Shown piece after piece: positions 1-9,489 of a stretch of DNA of 64,000 nucleotides (position 1 is its first letter; each line of letters opens with the position of its first letter). Location: assembly GCA_016709845.1 (NCBI GenBank), contig JADJMA010000004.1, positions 62,001 through 126,000 of the forward strand. The letters run 5' to 3'. The notes beneath the pieces are model-generated. The model worked only from the letters and a program-made list of their open reading frames with translations. It ran no database searches and was not told the origin of the DNA. The position numbers and the translations under genes were made by a program. This stretch comes from Flammeovirgaceae bacterium (GTDB taxonomy: Bacteria > Bacteroidota > Bacteroidia > Cytophagales > Cyclobacteriaceae).

Positions 1-191
1 TGAAGCAGGCCCACTCGCGCAATTCTACTCGAGTCCTCCCATTGCTGATCACTTCTTAGTTCGTTTTGCGCATACTGCCAAAGAATAATGAAAACCGTGA
101 AACCAACCGAAAGCCCGGCAATGTTTATCAAGGTGAAAAACGGATTGCGAGCCATCAGGCGAAGCGAGAGTTTGAGGTAGTTGAGTAACAT
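1..191 (-). CDS. FtsX/MacB-type ABC transporter permease, N-terminal part (cut by window edge)
   Basis: The reading frame starts with MLLNYLKLSLRLMARNPFFT and runs off the left edge after 63 residues. An N-terminal amphipathic stretch followed by 'NPFFTLINIAGLSVGFTVFIILW' as the first membrane segment is the hallmark of the MacB/FtsX permease family, which moves lipoproteins, peptides or drugs out of the inner membrane using energy from a separate ATPase. It lies downstream of, and on the same strand as, the response regulator and histidine kinase, so it is a likely target of that two-component system. The rest of the gene is outside the window, so substrate and integrity cannot be judged. 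Confidence 0.8.
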   Translation of the reverse strand, partial: MLLNYLKLSLRLMARNPFFTLINIAGLSVGFTVFIILWQYAQNELRSDQQWEDSSRIARVGLL

Positions 192-212
192 AGTATTGAG
201 TAGTTAGTATTG

Positions 213-244
213 AGTCTTGAGCAGTAGTCCATAGTCTCAAGACT
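213..244. repeat. Inverted repeat in the leader of the ABC permease
   Basis: AGTCTTGAG (213-221) pairs perfectly with CTCAAGACT (236-244) around a 14-base loop. The surrounding 190-260 region is made of degenerate copies of 'agtattgag/agtcttgag', a simple-sequence style seen between genes. It could fold in the permease mRNA leader, but there is no T-run to make it a classical terminator. Confidence 0.4.
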
Positions 245-346
245 AAGGACTATATACTCACGACTAATTTCACACCAGTATCAGACCAAAGACGATTTCA
301 TGTTAATTCAATCAATTTTGCGTGCTCCCCTTTCTTACTTGTTCTG

Positions 347-372
347 ATTTGAAACAGGTCACTGTTTCAAAT
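347..372. promoter_or_regulatory. Perfect 11+4+11 palindrome, candidate binding site for the adjacent NtrC-type regulator
   Basis: ATTTGAAACAG (347-357) and CTGTTTCAAAT (362-372) are exact reverse complements separated by GTCA. The site sits between the histidine kinase end and the ABC permease start, about 155 bases upstream of the permease start codon on its strand, a typical distance for an enhancer-like upstream site of a sigma-54 activator. A related CTGTT...GAAACAG site lies upstream of the response regulator itself. I did not find a convincing -24/-12 promoter with correct spacing. Confidence 0.55.
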
Positions 373-393
373 TGAAATGCTCAACCCAATTCC

Positions 394-1753
394 CTAACCC
401 TCCATGCAATCCTCAACAAGAAAACTTAATGTAAACGTGCTCCCCTTCCCCGCCTCTGACTGGACGGAAATATCGCCTCGTTGTTTCTGCATAATTTGTT
501 GAGAGATGCTGAGCCCTATACCCGAACCACCTTTTTTGGTAGAATAAAAGGATAAATATCTGATCCATCTCCGAAGGATCAATGCCCATGCCTCGATCGC
601 GTACAAGAGTCTACAAAGCGAGATCCCTCCTTTTGAATAGCTACTTTATTTTTTGTTCTCTTTAAAATTCGACATAGCCTCGATAGCATTCTTTACAAGA
701 TTAATCAACACCTGAAACGTAAGATTCTTATCGGCAAAAATCTCTGGTAGCTCAGCTTGCTGCGAAATGTTCAGCTCAATGTTTTCTTTTTCCAGATCCT
801 TGGCAAACAAGAGCCCCACCTGATGCACCAATTCGTAGGCATTTATTTTTGTAAAACTGGTTCTGGAATTTGATTTACACTGCGAAAATTCTGAACGAAT
901 TCCTTTAACGATTTGCTGCGCGCATCGATGGTGCGAAGGCTCACTAACACATCTTGTCGTTCATCCGGGGTTGTCTTCGGTCACTGGCGTCTGCCTCTAC
1001 CAACAGATCGTTGTAAAGGACGATAAAGTAGAGAGTGGAATGGCAGAATTTGAAATCTCGTGGGTGAGTACCCTTAAAAGTTTTTGCCAGGTCTCCGCTT
1101 CTTTGGCGGCCAGTTCACTGCTTACATCGTGCAAGGCCACGAGCTTTAATTCCTTTCCATCAAACTTCACGTGGCATGCGAGCGCGGAGAGAAAAATCGA
1201 TTTCCTGAAAGCACCAATTTGAAGGTGGCTTTTTTCTCCATCCCGAATTCCCCTTACAAAATCAACTAACTCCTGATCTACACGAGCCAGCGAAGAAATC
1301 TTTGTAAAAAGGAATTTGAAAAAGATTCTTGGCAGCATTGTTAATCATGTAAACCTCATCGTTGGTCTCTTCAAAACAAACCATGGGAGCGCCTGCGTAT
1401 TCTACGATGATTTGCAAAAGTTGATGTTGCGATTCGCGATCCGACCGAAGTTTTTTAAAAATCTCATTTAGTTGGTTGAACGCTTTATGTAAATCATAAT
1501 CATTTGATTTTATATTTTCGGAAAATGTGATGGAAAAATCGCTTTGATGGAGTGCCTGAAGGAAGGAAGTTAATTTTTGTTCGGACTGTCCCAAGCGCAC
1601 TGTTTCATAAAACAAACCTATTGTGATCAGCGCTGTCCAGATGCCAGCCATCCAGTAGGGCGAATCAAAAAAAAGAAATCCTGTAAGGCAACCAAATAAA
1701 CAGATGGCCAGCAAACGTACCGCAACCTTACCTTGCAATTTTCTCTTTATCAC
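394..1753 (-). CDS. Sensor histidine kinase (frame interrupted several times)
   Basis: Membrane-bound sensor kinase of a two-component system. The N-terminal fragment (1262-1753) carries two hydrophobic segments (VRLLAICLFGCLTGFLFF and WMAGIWTALITIGLF) and a linker. The next fragment holds the phosphorylated-histidine box LTHEISNSAIPLSTL. Further fragments carry the N-box (NLVKNAIEAM, about 680) and the G-box (FYSTKKGGSGIGLSISQQ, about 500-535) of the ATPase domain. The pieces lie in order on one strand but in different frames, with at least five breaks (near 1300, 1010, 955, 860 and 640). Its start is 3 bases past the stop of the response regulator, so the two are one operon and this is the cognate kinase. 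The stimulus is unknown. Confidence 0.85.
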
Positions 1754-1756
1754 AAA

Positions 1757-3138
1757 CTATTTTTCAAAAGTACTGAGGCCATATTCTTCAATCTTTCGAT
1801 ACAGGGTGGTGCGCCCAATACCGAGTTCTTCGGCAGCTTTCGTTAAGTTGTTATTGCTCTTGATAATTGCCTTCCGAATTATCTCCCTTTCCATTTCCGA
1901 AAGGTTGAGTGTGCTGATCTCCATGCTCGCTTCTGGTGCGGCCGCCATAAACTGAAAGTCACAGAGTCTAACAACCTGTTCTTTGCAAAGAATCACAGCT
2001 CGTTCAATGGCGTGTTGCAATTCGCGAATATTCCCCGGCCAGGCATACCGGGTAAGTGCTTCTATCAAGTTTTCCTCTAACTCCAGATATTTATTGTAGT
2101 GCTTCGTGTGTATTTGAAAGTAGTGCTGCACCAAGGCAGGAGTATCTTCTCTTCGTTCGCGCAAAGGCGGTAAGTGTACCTCAATTATTTTGATTCTATA
2201 AAAAAGATCTTGCCGGAAAGCTCCTGTTTTTACCAGGTCGTAAATAGGCGCATTGGTTGCACAGATCACGCGCACATCCAGTTCAATTATTTTGTTCGAA
2301 CCCAAACGTGTAATGGTTCTGGTTTGCAATGCCGAAAGAAGTTTTACCTGCAGGTCAAGAGATAAATTTCTTAATCTCATCGAGAAACAAAGTTCCTTTG
2401 TTCGCCAATTCAAATTTTCCTACGCGTGCCTTTCGCATCTGTAAACGCTCCTTTCTCGTAGCCAAACATTTCCGATTCAAATAAGGTAGGAGGCAACGCA
2501 CCTACATCCACACTGATAAAGGGTTCATTAGCCCGCTTCGACTTTTGGTGAATGGCGCGGGCCACCAATTCTTTGCCGGTTCCGTTCTCTCCCAAAATCA
2601 ATACAGTTGCATCAGTACCCGAAACCTGATCGATGGTATGAAGCACAGGCAACATGGAAGGCGCTTCGGCAATGAATGGGTGAAACGGTTGATCGAAATG
2701 ATCTTGCAAAGCCTTCTGCTTTGACTTCAATTCGCGGTTTTCTTTTCTCGCCAGTGCTTGTTGATACGCGTTTACTACCGTGGTCACCAGTTTTTCTTTG
2801 TCCCAGGGTTTAGGTAGAAAATCGACCGCACCTTCTTTTATTGATCTTACTGCCAACTCAATGTCGCCATACGCAGTTTGCAGCACCACTTGTGTGTGGT
2901 GAAATAACTCGTATCTGATTCATCCAAAAATGCCTTCGTTGCCAGATGTAACGCCCGCTTTAAAATTCATATCGAGCAAAATCACATCTATCCCGCCTTG
3001 CTTCAGGCGCGACTCCAATGTTTTGGGCGAATTGAGCGACTCGATGTTTTCAAAATATTGCTTCAGAATCATGCGTGAGGTGATTACCACATGATCATCA
3101 TCGTCCACAATCAATACAACGCCTGGATATTTTTTCAT
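1757..3138 (-). CDS. NtrC-type sigma-54-dependent response regulator (frame interrupted)
   Basis: Activator of sigma-54 RNA polymerase. Three in-order fragments are seen. 2920-3138 encodes the receiver domain, with acidic pocket VLIVDDDDH and phosphorylated Asp in VILLDMNF. 2410-2889 gives the end of the receiver (DFLPKPW, conserved Lys) and the start of the AAA+ domain, with Walker A GENGTGKE and the sigma-54 contact loop of the GAFTDA type (GAFTDAKG). 1757-2413 has the sensor region VICATN, FRQDLFYRI and WPGNIREL, and a C-terminal Fis-type helix-turn-helix (NLTKAAEELGIGRTTLYRKI). Breaks fall near 2900 and 2410. The GAFTDA loop argues for genuine sigma-54 activation. A related palindromic site at 3241-3259 suggests autoregulation. 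Confidence 0.9.
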
Positions 3139-3240
3139 AGGAAGAGCCTCCTCAATTTACACTTCCTTATTTAACCCGCCAAGACCATACCAGTAGATAT
3201 ACTGGATAATCGGAGCAATTGAAGCCAAATTATTTTCACC

Positions 3241-3259
3241 CTGTTCCGGAATGAAACAG
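3241..3259. promoter_or_regulatory. Imperfect palindrome sharing half-sites with the 347-372 site
   Basis: The 19-base sequence begins CTGTTCC and ends GAAACAG, the same half-site as the perfect palindrome near the ABC permease. It lies about 100 bases upstream of the response regulator start, divergent from the toxin-antitoxin genes. A second partial half-site (ATGAAACAGG) overlaps its right end. Operator function is inferred only from shared half-sites and position. Confidence 0.4.
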
Positions 3260-3314
3260 GTGTATCATTTCAAAACATTATTAAGGATCAATTGAAAAGC
3301 ACCAACTCACCCCA

Positions 3315-3384
3315 AATAGCGCGCGTTTGTTACGCGTGCCCCAAATTCAGATGGTATGAACTGGCATGCGTTACGCGCGCTATT
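3315..3384. repeat. Long GC-rich inverted repeat in the 3139-3501 intergenic region
   Basis: AATAGCGCGCG (3315-3325) is matched exactly by CGCGCGCTATT (3374-3384). Inside these arms ACGCGTGCC (3332-3340) pairs with GGCATGCGT (3363-3371) with one mismatch, giving a long stem with a 4-base bulge and a 22-base loop. It stands out against AT-rich flanks. It lies between the response regulator (leftward) and the antitoxin (rightward), so it is not a terminator for either. It could be a REP- or MITE-like element or a regulator site. The rest of the 363-base gap holds only the half-site at 3241 and AT-rich sequence. Confidence 0.5.
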
Positions 3385-3501
3385 AATTTCTTATCAATGA
3401 TAATATAGAGTATTTAGTAATTAGCCCCTAGTCGAGGATCATGTGAATGCGACAGTTGAGTTTGCCAACTGTTTGTGTTAAATTTGTTTTAAAGAAATTT
3501 T

Positions 3502-3735
3502 ATGGATGCATCAACGAAATTCAAAATGGTGGAGAAGATAATCACCACTGAAGACGATGCTTTGCTGGAGGAAGTAAAGTCATTGCTTGGGCTTTCCGAA
3601 CACGACTTTTGGGATGAGCTAAGTGATTCCACTAAAGCATCCATCCAAAGAGGATTGGAGCAATCCAGTCAGGGGCAAACAAGACCACACGAAGAAGTCA
3701 TGGCCGAAACCAAAGCCCGACTTCTTAAAGCATGA
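3502..3735 (+). CDS. Putative addiction-module antitoxin (short acidic protein paired with a ParE-type toxin)
   Basis: A 77-residue protein beginning MDASTKFKMVEKIITTEDDA. Size, acidic helical character and the C-terminal 'EVMAETKARLLKA' resemble the small antitoxin family that precedes RelE/ParE toxins in Bacteroidota. Its stop overlaps the next start by the ATGA arrangement (3732-3735), implying translational coupling. As the antitoxin it would bind and neutralise the toxin and repress its own promoter. The reading frame is intact. Confidence 0.75.
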   Translation: MDASTKFKMVEKIITTEDDALLEEVKSLLGLSEHDFWDELSDSTKASIQRGLEQSSQGQTRPHEEVMAETKARLLKA

Positions 3736-4030
3736 CCTTCCAGGTTGAATGGTCGCACGAAGCGAACCAGACGTTTATCCAGACTTTGGAGTGGATAAAG
3801 CAGAAGTGGACGGATAAAGAAATTGAAAATTTTATAGCAAGAACACAACAGGTCATTGAACCTCATCGGCCAAAATCCAGCGATATATCCGTTTTCCAAA
3901 AGGGTCTTGTTTACCGGGCCGTCATTAGCAAACAAACTAGTCTGTATTACCACATTCCTTCTGCCAGTAAAAAGTAGTGCTCTTGAGTTTTGAAGATAAC
4001 AGGCAGAATTCTTCGAGATTGAAGTATTGA
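3732..4030 (+). CDS. RelE/ParE-family toxin, C-terminus frameshifted
   Basis: The open frame (3732-3977) encodes MTFQVEWSHEANQTFIQTLE and then 'VYRAVISKQTSLYYHI', the core of the RelE/ParE fold (beta strand, two helices, then a strand bundle). The frame ends in an out-of-family PSASKK. Adding one base to the A-run at 3969-3973 yields VVLLSFEDNRQNSSRLKY and a stop at 4028-4030, exactly the C-terminal strand and basic tail expected for the family. As written the toxin would lack its last strand and probably be inactive, but a base missing from a homopolymer is the likelier cause. Known relatives poison gyrase or cleave mRNA on ribosomes; which applies here cannot be told. Confidence 0.8.
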
Positions 4031-4060
4031 TGTTGACGAGAGTTTGAGGTTGTACGGGTA

Positions 4061-5434
4061 TTAATTGAAAAGCACCAACTCCACACCTTTAGGATTAGTG
4101 AGATAGGAGTTTACAATATTCTGTACCACGCGATTATCTTTCGAGGGCTTTATAAAATTACGGGCTGTTTCGAGATTAGAAATATTTTCGGTGTTATCAA
4201 AAAAACCAAAGCCCAGGTAATTGCCATTTTCAACAAGCACTACCGATTTTTCATCTGGTCTTCTTCCCTTTCCAACCATGGCAACGGTTTGTCCTTGTTC
4301 AAAGAAAGAGTCGATCGCTTTCTGGACTCGCTTATTGTACTTCTTTTCCTTTTCTACACCCTGACAAGCCCCTTTGCACGAACCGGATTGGTGACTAAAG
4401 CACAACCCCTTCGCAACCTGTAGTCCGCTGAGTTTAGGACATAGGTCGAACTCCTTTACTTTATCCCACATAAAATTCCATGCATCGCCTTTCGATGAAA
4501 AAGTTATGAGTGGCTTTGTTCCCCTGCTCACCACATTAACAGCAAAGCGCAAGTAACTGTTGCGGTCTTCATAATCGTCTATGCCCCATTCTTCTACTTT
4601 ATACTTCTGAGCGAGGTTATACTTTGGCCACAGCCTTCGAATTTCTTGCGACTCTAAAATAAATGCAATCAGTTCGCTGCCTGTTAGCTCAAATGTAATG
4701 TGATGGATTTCATTGCGGATGTTGGACCGATTCCATTCGCGCGCCTCTCCGGTAAAATGACCGGCAATCCGTTTCTTTATGTTAACGGCTTTGCCAACAT
4801 AAATCACATTCCCACGTGCATCTAAAAAATAATAAACCCCTTCTTTTGCTGGTAGTTTATCAAACTCTTCTTTGGGTAAATTGGGGGGTAATATCGTTTC
4901 GCCTGAGTTGCGTTTAAGTGCTTTAACAATAACTCCGCTTTGATCGCGCTTCATTAAAATATCAAAGATCTTAACGGTAGCCTGGGCATCACCGCCTGCG
5001 CGATGGCGATCTAAAATTTTTACGCCCAAACTTTCAGCCAGTCGCCCTAAAGAATAAGAATTTAATCCGGGAATGATTTTACGACTTAACCGGACCGTGC
5101 ATAATTTTTTTGTGTTCCAGGCAATGCCGGCTTCTTCAAACTCTTTCTTTAAAAAGCTATAATCAACATGAGCATTGTGAGCTACAAACACCCGCTCCTT
5201 CAGCCAATCATAAATTTCCTCAGCGATATCTTCAAACGCAGGGGCATTCTGAACCATCTGGGAGGTAATCCCCGTAAGGCCGGTAATAAAACTCGGAATG
5301 TTGCGCCCCGGATTGATTAACGAATGAAACTTATCCGTTACCTGAATGCCATCGTAGTGATAAATCGCTATTTCGGTTACCCGATGATTTTCGGCATAGC
5401 CCCCGGTAGTCTCAATATCAACAATGGCGTACAT
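4061..5434 (-). CDS. DnaQ-like 3'-5' exonuclease fused to a GIY-YIG (UvrC/Cho-like) nuclease
   Basis: Intact, 457 residues from MYAIVDIETTGG; an in-frame ATG 33 bases upstream (5467) is less likely because the exonuclease motif normally begins at the N-terminus. Residues 1-160 form a DEDDh exonuclease: D6 and E8 in DIETTG, D91 in HNAHVDYSFL, H144 and D149 in HRAGGDA. Residues about 195-275 form a GIY-YIG domain: GVYYFLD, NVIYVGKAVNIKKRI with the catalytic Arg, and Glu in TGSELIAFILESQ. Beyond it, C332, C345, C353 and C357 follow the spacing C-x12-C-x7-C-x3-C, close to the Fe-S-binding cysteines reported for UvrC. Role in DNA repair or processing is inferred from the domains; no UvrC-type helix-hairpin-helix end is present. 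Confidence 0.9.
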   Translation of the reverse strand: MYAIVDIETTGGYAENHRVTEIAIYHYDGIQVTDKFHSLINPGRNIPSFITGLTGITSQMVQNAPAFEDIAEEIYDWLKERVFVAHNAHVDYSFLKKEFEEAGIAWNTKKLCTVRLSRKIIPGLNSYSLGRLAESLGVKILDRHRAGGDAQATVKIFDILMKRDQSGVIVKALKRNSGETILPPNLPKEEFDKLPAKEGVYYFLDARGNVIYVGKAVNIKKRIAGHFTGEAREWNRSNIRNEIHHITFELTGSELIAFILESQEIRRLWPKYNLAQKYKVEEWGIDDYEDRNSYLRFAVNVVSRGTKPLITFSSKGDAWNFMWDKVKEFDLCPKLSGLQVAKGLCFSHQSGSCKGACQGVEKEKKYNKRVQKAIDSFFEQGQTVAMVGKGRRPDEKSVVLVENGNYLGFGFFDNTENISNLETARNFIKPSKDNRVVQNIVNSYLTNPKGVELVLFN

Positions 5435-5464
5435 GGAAAGGCGAAGGTAGAATTTGGTTTGATG
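5417..5464. repeat. 48-base direct repeat, copy 1 (over the exonuclease start)
   Basis: This copy covers the ATG and upstream region of the exonuclease/GIY-YIG gene. It matches 5571-5618 at 45 of 48 positions in the same orientation. Confidence 0.7.
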
Positions 5465-5570
5465 CAATTCAAATTGTCATTTCATCGGGGGCTGACTAAA
5501 AAGCCCCAACCCTCGGTCTGTATCCTTACAGATCGAAAATTTGTGTTCTGTGTGACACAGACCACGGTTT

Positions 5571-5618
5571 ATCAACAATCGCGTACATGGAAAGACGAAG
5601 GTAGAATTTGGTTTGGTG
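5571..5618. repeat. 48-base direct repeat, copy 2
   Basis: A second copy of the start region of the exonuclease gene. Read on the minus strand it again gives ATG and the codons for MYAIVD, then diverges and stops after about 20 residues. It looks like the remnant of a duplicated gene start, or a duplicated promoter and start segment. It lies just upstream of the rightward holin-like gene. Confidence 0.65.
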
Positions 5619-5649
5619 ACTTAAAAGTGCAATTTTACCATATCAAATT

Positions 5650-6120
5650 ATGAATGGTCTCATCCGATTTTTACTCAGCGGCTTAGCTGTAATGCTTACC
5701 AGCTATTTGTTGCAAAACGGGGTGCACGTGGAGCACTATGGCTATGCATTGTTGGTAGCCGTTGTTATTTCAATTGCCAATGTAATTGTTAAACCCATTC
5801 TGGTGCTCTTTACTATTCCCATAACGGTAGTAACGCTTGGCTTATTCCTTCTTGTAATTAATGCCGTTATTATTCTATTGGTCGATTACCTCGTACCTGG
5901 CTTTCAGGTGGATGGATTCTGGTGGGCACTTGGCTTCAGCTTAATTCTTTCGATTTTTAACAGCATGATTGCTGACATGACGAAAAGAAGAATTGATCGT
6001 CACGCCTTCAACAATAAAAATTTCAATCTAAAATATCTCCGCCTATACACTTCCGTTTACCGGGATGTTACCGATTGGACAAAAAACTACTTATTCAAAA
6101 AAATAGTTTGTGTAGGGTAG
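5650..6120 (+). CDS. Phage-holin-family small membrane protein
   Basis: Four hydrophobic segments are visible: FLLSGLAVMLTSYLL, ALLVAVVISIANVIV, VVTLGLFLLVINAVIILLVDYLV and ALGFSLILSIFNSMIA. This is the pattern of the family named after holins but common on bacterial chromosomes as a membrane protein of unknown role. Relatives usually end at about 115-120 residues. Here the open frame continues about 40 more residues (MTKRRIDRHAFNN onward) and overlaps the 3' end of the convergent MscS gene by 34 bases, so the tail may be a read-through caused by a lost base. No phage genes surround it. Confidence 0.75.
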   Translation: MNGLIRFLLSGLAVMLTSYLLQNGVHVEHYGYALLVAVVISIANVIVKPILVLFTIPITVVTLGLFLLVINAVIILLVDYLVPGFQVDGFWWALGFSLILSIFNSMIADMTKRRIDRHAFNNKNFNLKYLRLYTSVYRDVTDWTKNYLFKKIVCVG

Positions 6121-7141
6121 GCGAACTGAATGCCTTCGGCAGCAAACGTTTTAAAAATCTGCATGTTAATGCTTTGCTGAATATCCATATAGTGATTGTA
6201 CTCTGAATTCTCGACAAAGTACACGACTTCATAATCCAGGCTGGAGGCTGAAAATTTTTGAAAGTGCGCCCGATCGAACGTAACAGTGGATTGCGTTTCT
6301 ACAATGCTCTTCAGCAAAGAAGGAATCTTTTCAAGCAAATGAGGGGGTGTTTGGTAGATCACACCAAAAGCGAAAACGATTCGCCTTCGGTCCATTCGTT
6401 TAAAATTATGAATGCGCGAATTAGTAAGATCGCTATTGGAAAAAATCAATTGTTCTCCGGTAATGCTCTTTACCGGGTAGTTTTAAGGCCGATGTACTCA
6501 ACCGTACCTTTTTTATCATCTACGGTTATAAAGTCTCCAACCTCAAAAGGGCGATCGAAAAAGATGACAAAGTAATTGAACAAATCGCCCAATATATTCT
6601 GCGCGGCCAGAGCTATGGCAATACCGCCAATCCCCAGGCCCGCAACAATGGCCGTAACATCGTACCCGAAATTATTGAAAATAAAAAGCAAGCCGATACT
6701 CCACAGCGCAGCATTTACAATAAGCATAATTCCGCCAAGCTGCTTTACCTTTTCCTCACCATCCTCCTTCGATTTGATAAAAGCCTCCAGCGATAGCCGA
6801 ACAAAAGAGGAAAACATGCGCACGGCATAGAAAGCGAGAATAACGACCAACGTATTATTAATCAACTTTTCAATCCGCTCAGAAAATGAGAGGTAGTGCA
6901 GCGCAAAATAAATGATGATAAAGTTAAATATGGGTAAGCCGAATCGCTCAATCCCGGCAATCAGGTAATCATCTAACTTCGTGTCTGTGGTGGCCGTCCA
7001 TTTTTTTAAACGGTTTAATAAACTCTTTCGAAACAAACGGATAATCAAAATGCCAACAACTACAATGGCGAGGGATATCAGATAGTTTTGTACCGTGTTT
7101 CCGTAATAAGTTGTCTCTAAAATCTCTTTCATAGGTATCAT
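6087..7141 (-). CDS. MscS-family mechanosensitive channel (one frameshift)
   Basis: The main fragment (6470 up to 7141 or 7132) has three to four membrane segments and ends in the pore-lining helix and MscS domain: 'VAGLGIGGIAIALAAQNILG', 'FFDRPFEVGDFITV' and GTVEYIGLKTTR. The second fragment (6087-6449) continues with the exact family sequence IFSNSDLTNSRIHNFKRMDRR and the alpha/beta C-terminal cage. The frame breaks near 6465. The channel opens on membrane tension to release solutes during osmotic downshock. The long open frame extends to 7231 but the added residues are unlike the family, so MIPMKEILE or MKEILE is the likely start. Confidence 0.9.
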
Positions 7142-7271
7142 CGAATTATGCAGCAAAAATAGTAAGCTATAATTACTTACACGACATAATAGGGCAATAA
7201 CTGACCATTGGAGGAATTTATTCTTACCCAATTGATTCTTTTACTACTTTTCTGATTCAAATCAAGTATGC

Positions 7272-9202
<1,931 letters not shown>

Positions 9203-9222
9203 ATCTGAATCACAGAAGTGCG

Positions 9223-9275
9223 AAGGCACAAAGTTTCACGAAGTACTTTATGTTTCTTCGGGGACTTTGTGCCTT
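9223..9275. terminator. Inverted repeat after the S9 peptidase, likely terminator
   Basis: AAGGCACAAAGT (9223-9234) pairs with ACTTTGTGCCTT (9264-9275), with further inner pairing (ACGAAG/CTTCG). It lies 21 bases after the peptidase stop. The right arm is followed by TGTTTATGTTG, a weak T tract. Nothing else recognisable is seen up to 9489. Confidence 0.55.
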
Positions 9276-9489
9276 TGTTTATGTTGCCGGAGAGCAACTC
9301 CGCTTTGTCAGGCAGTGAGAAAATTTAATTACCAAACCCCAAATGATAAATTTCCACAAAAACTGGTTGGGAGGATAATTTTGGATAATCGATAGCTAGC
9401 TATTCTCAATTACGAAGACGGTTTCCTTTTCACAACTTCTTTTCTTTATATTAGATTCCTTCTAAGCCAAAGTTTAAAATCACAACCTT

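Noticed and set aside
192..346. Sigma-54 -24/-12 promoter for the ABC permease
   Set aside because: GG and GC pairs occur but not at the required 12-base offset with TGGCAC/TTGC context.
5650..6120. Prophage, suggested by the 'holin' family name
   Set aside because: This family is common on chromosomes; no other phage genes lie nearby.
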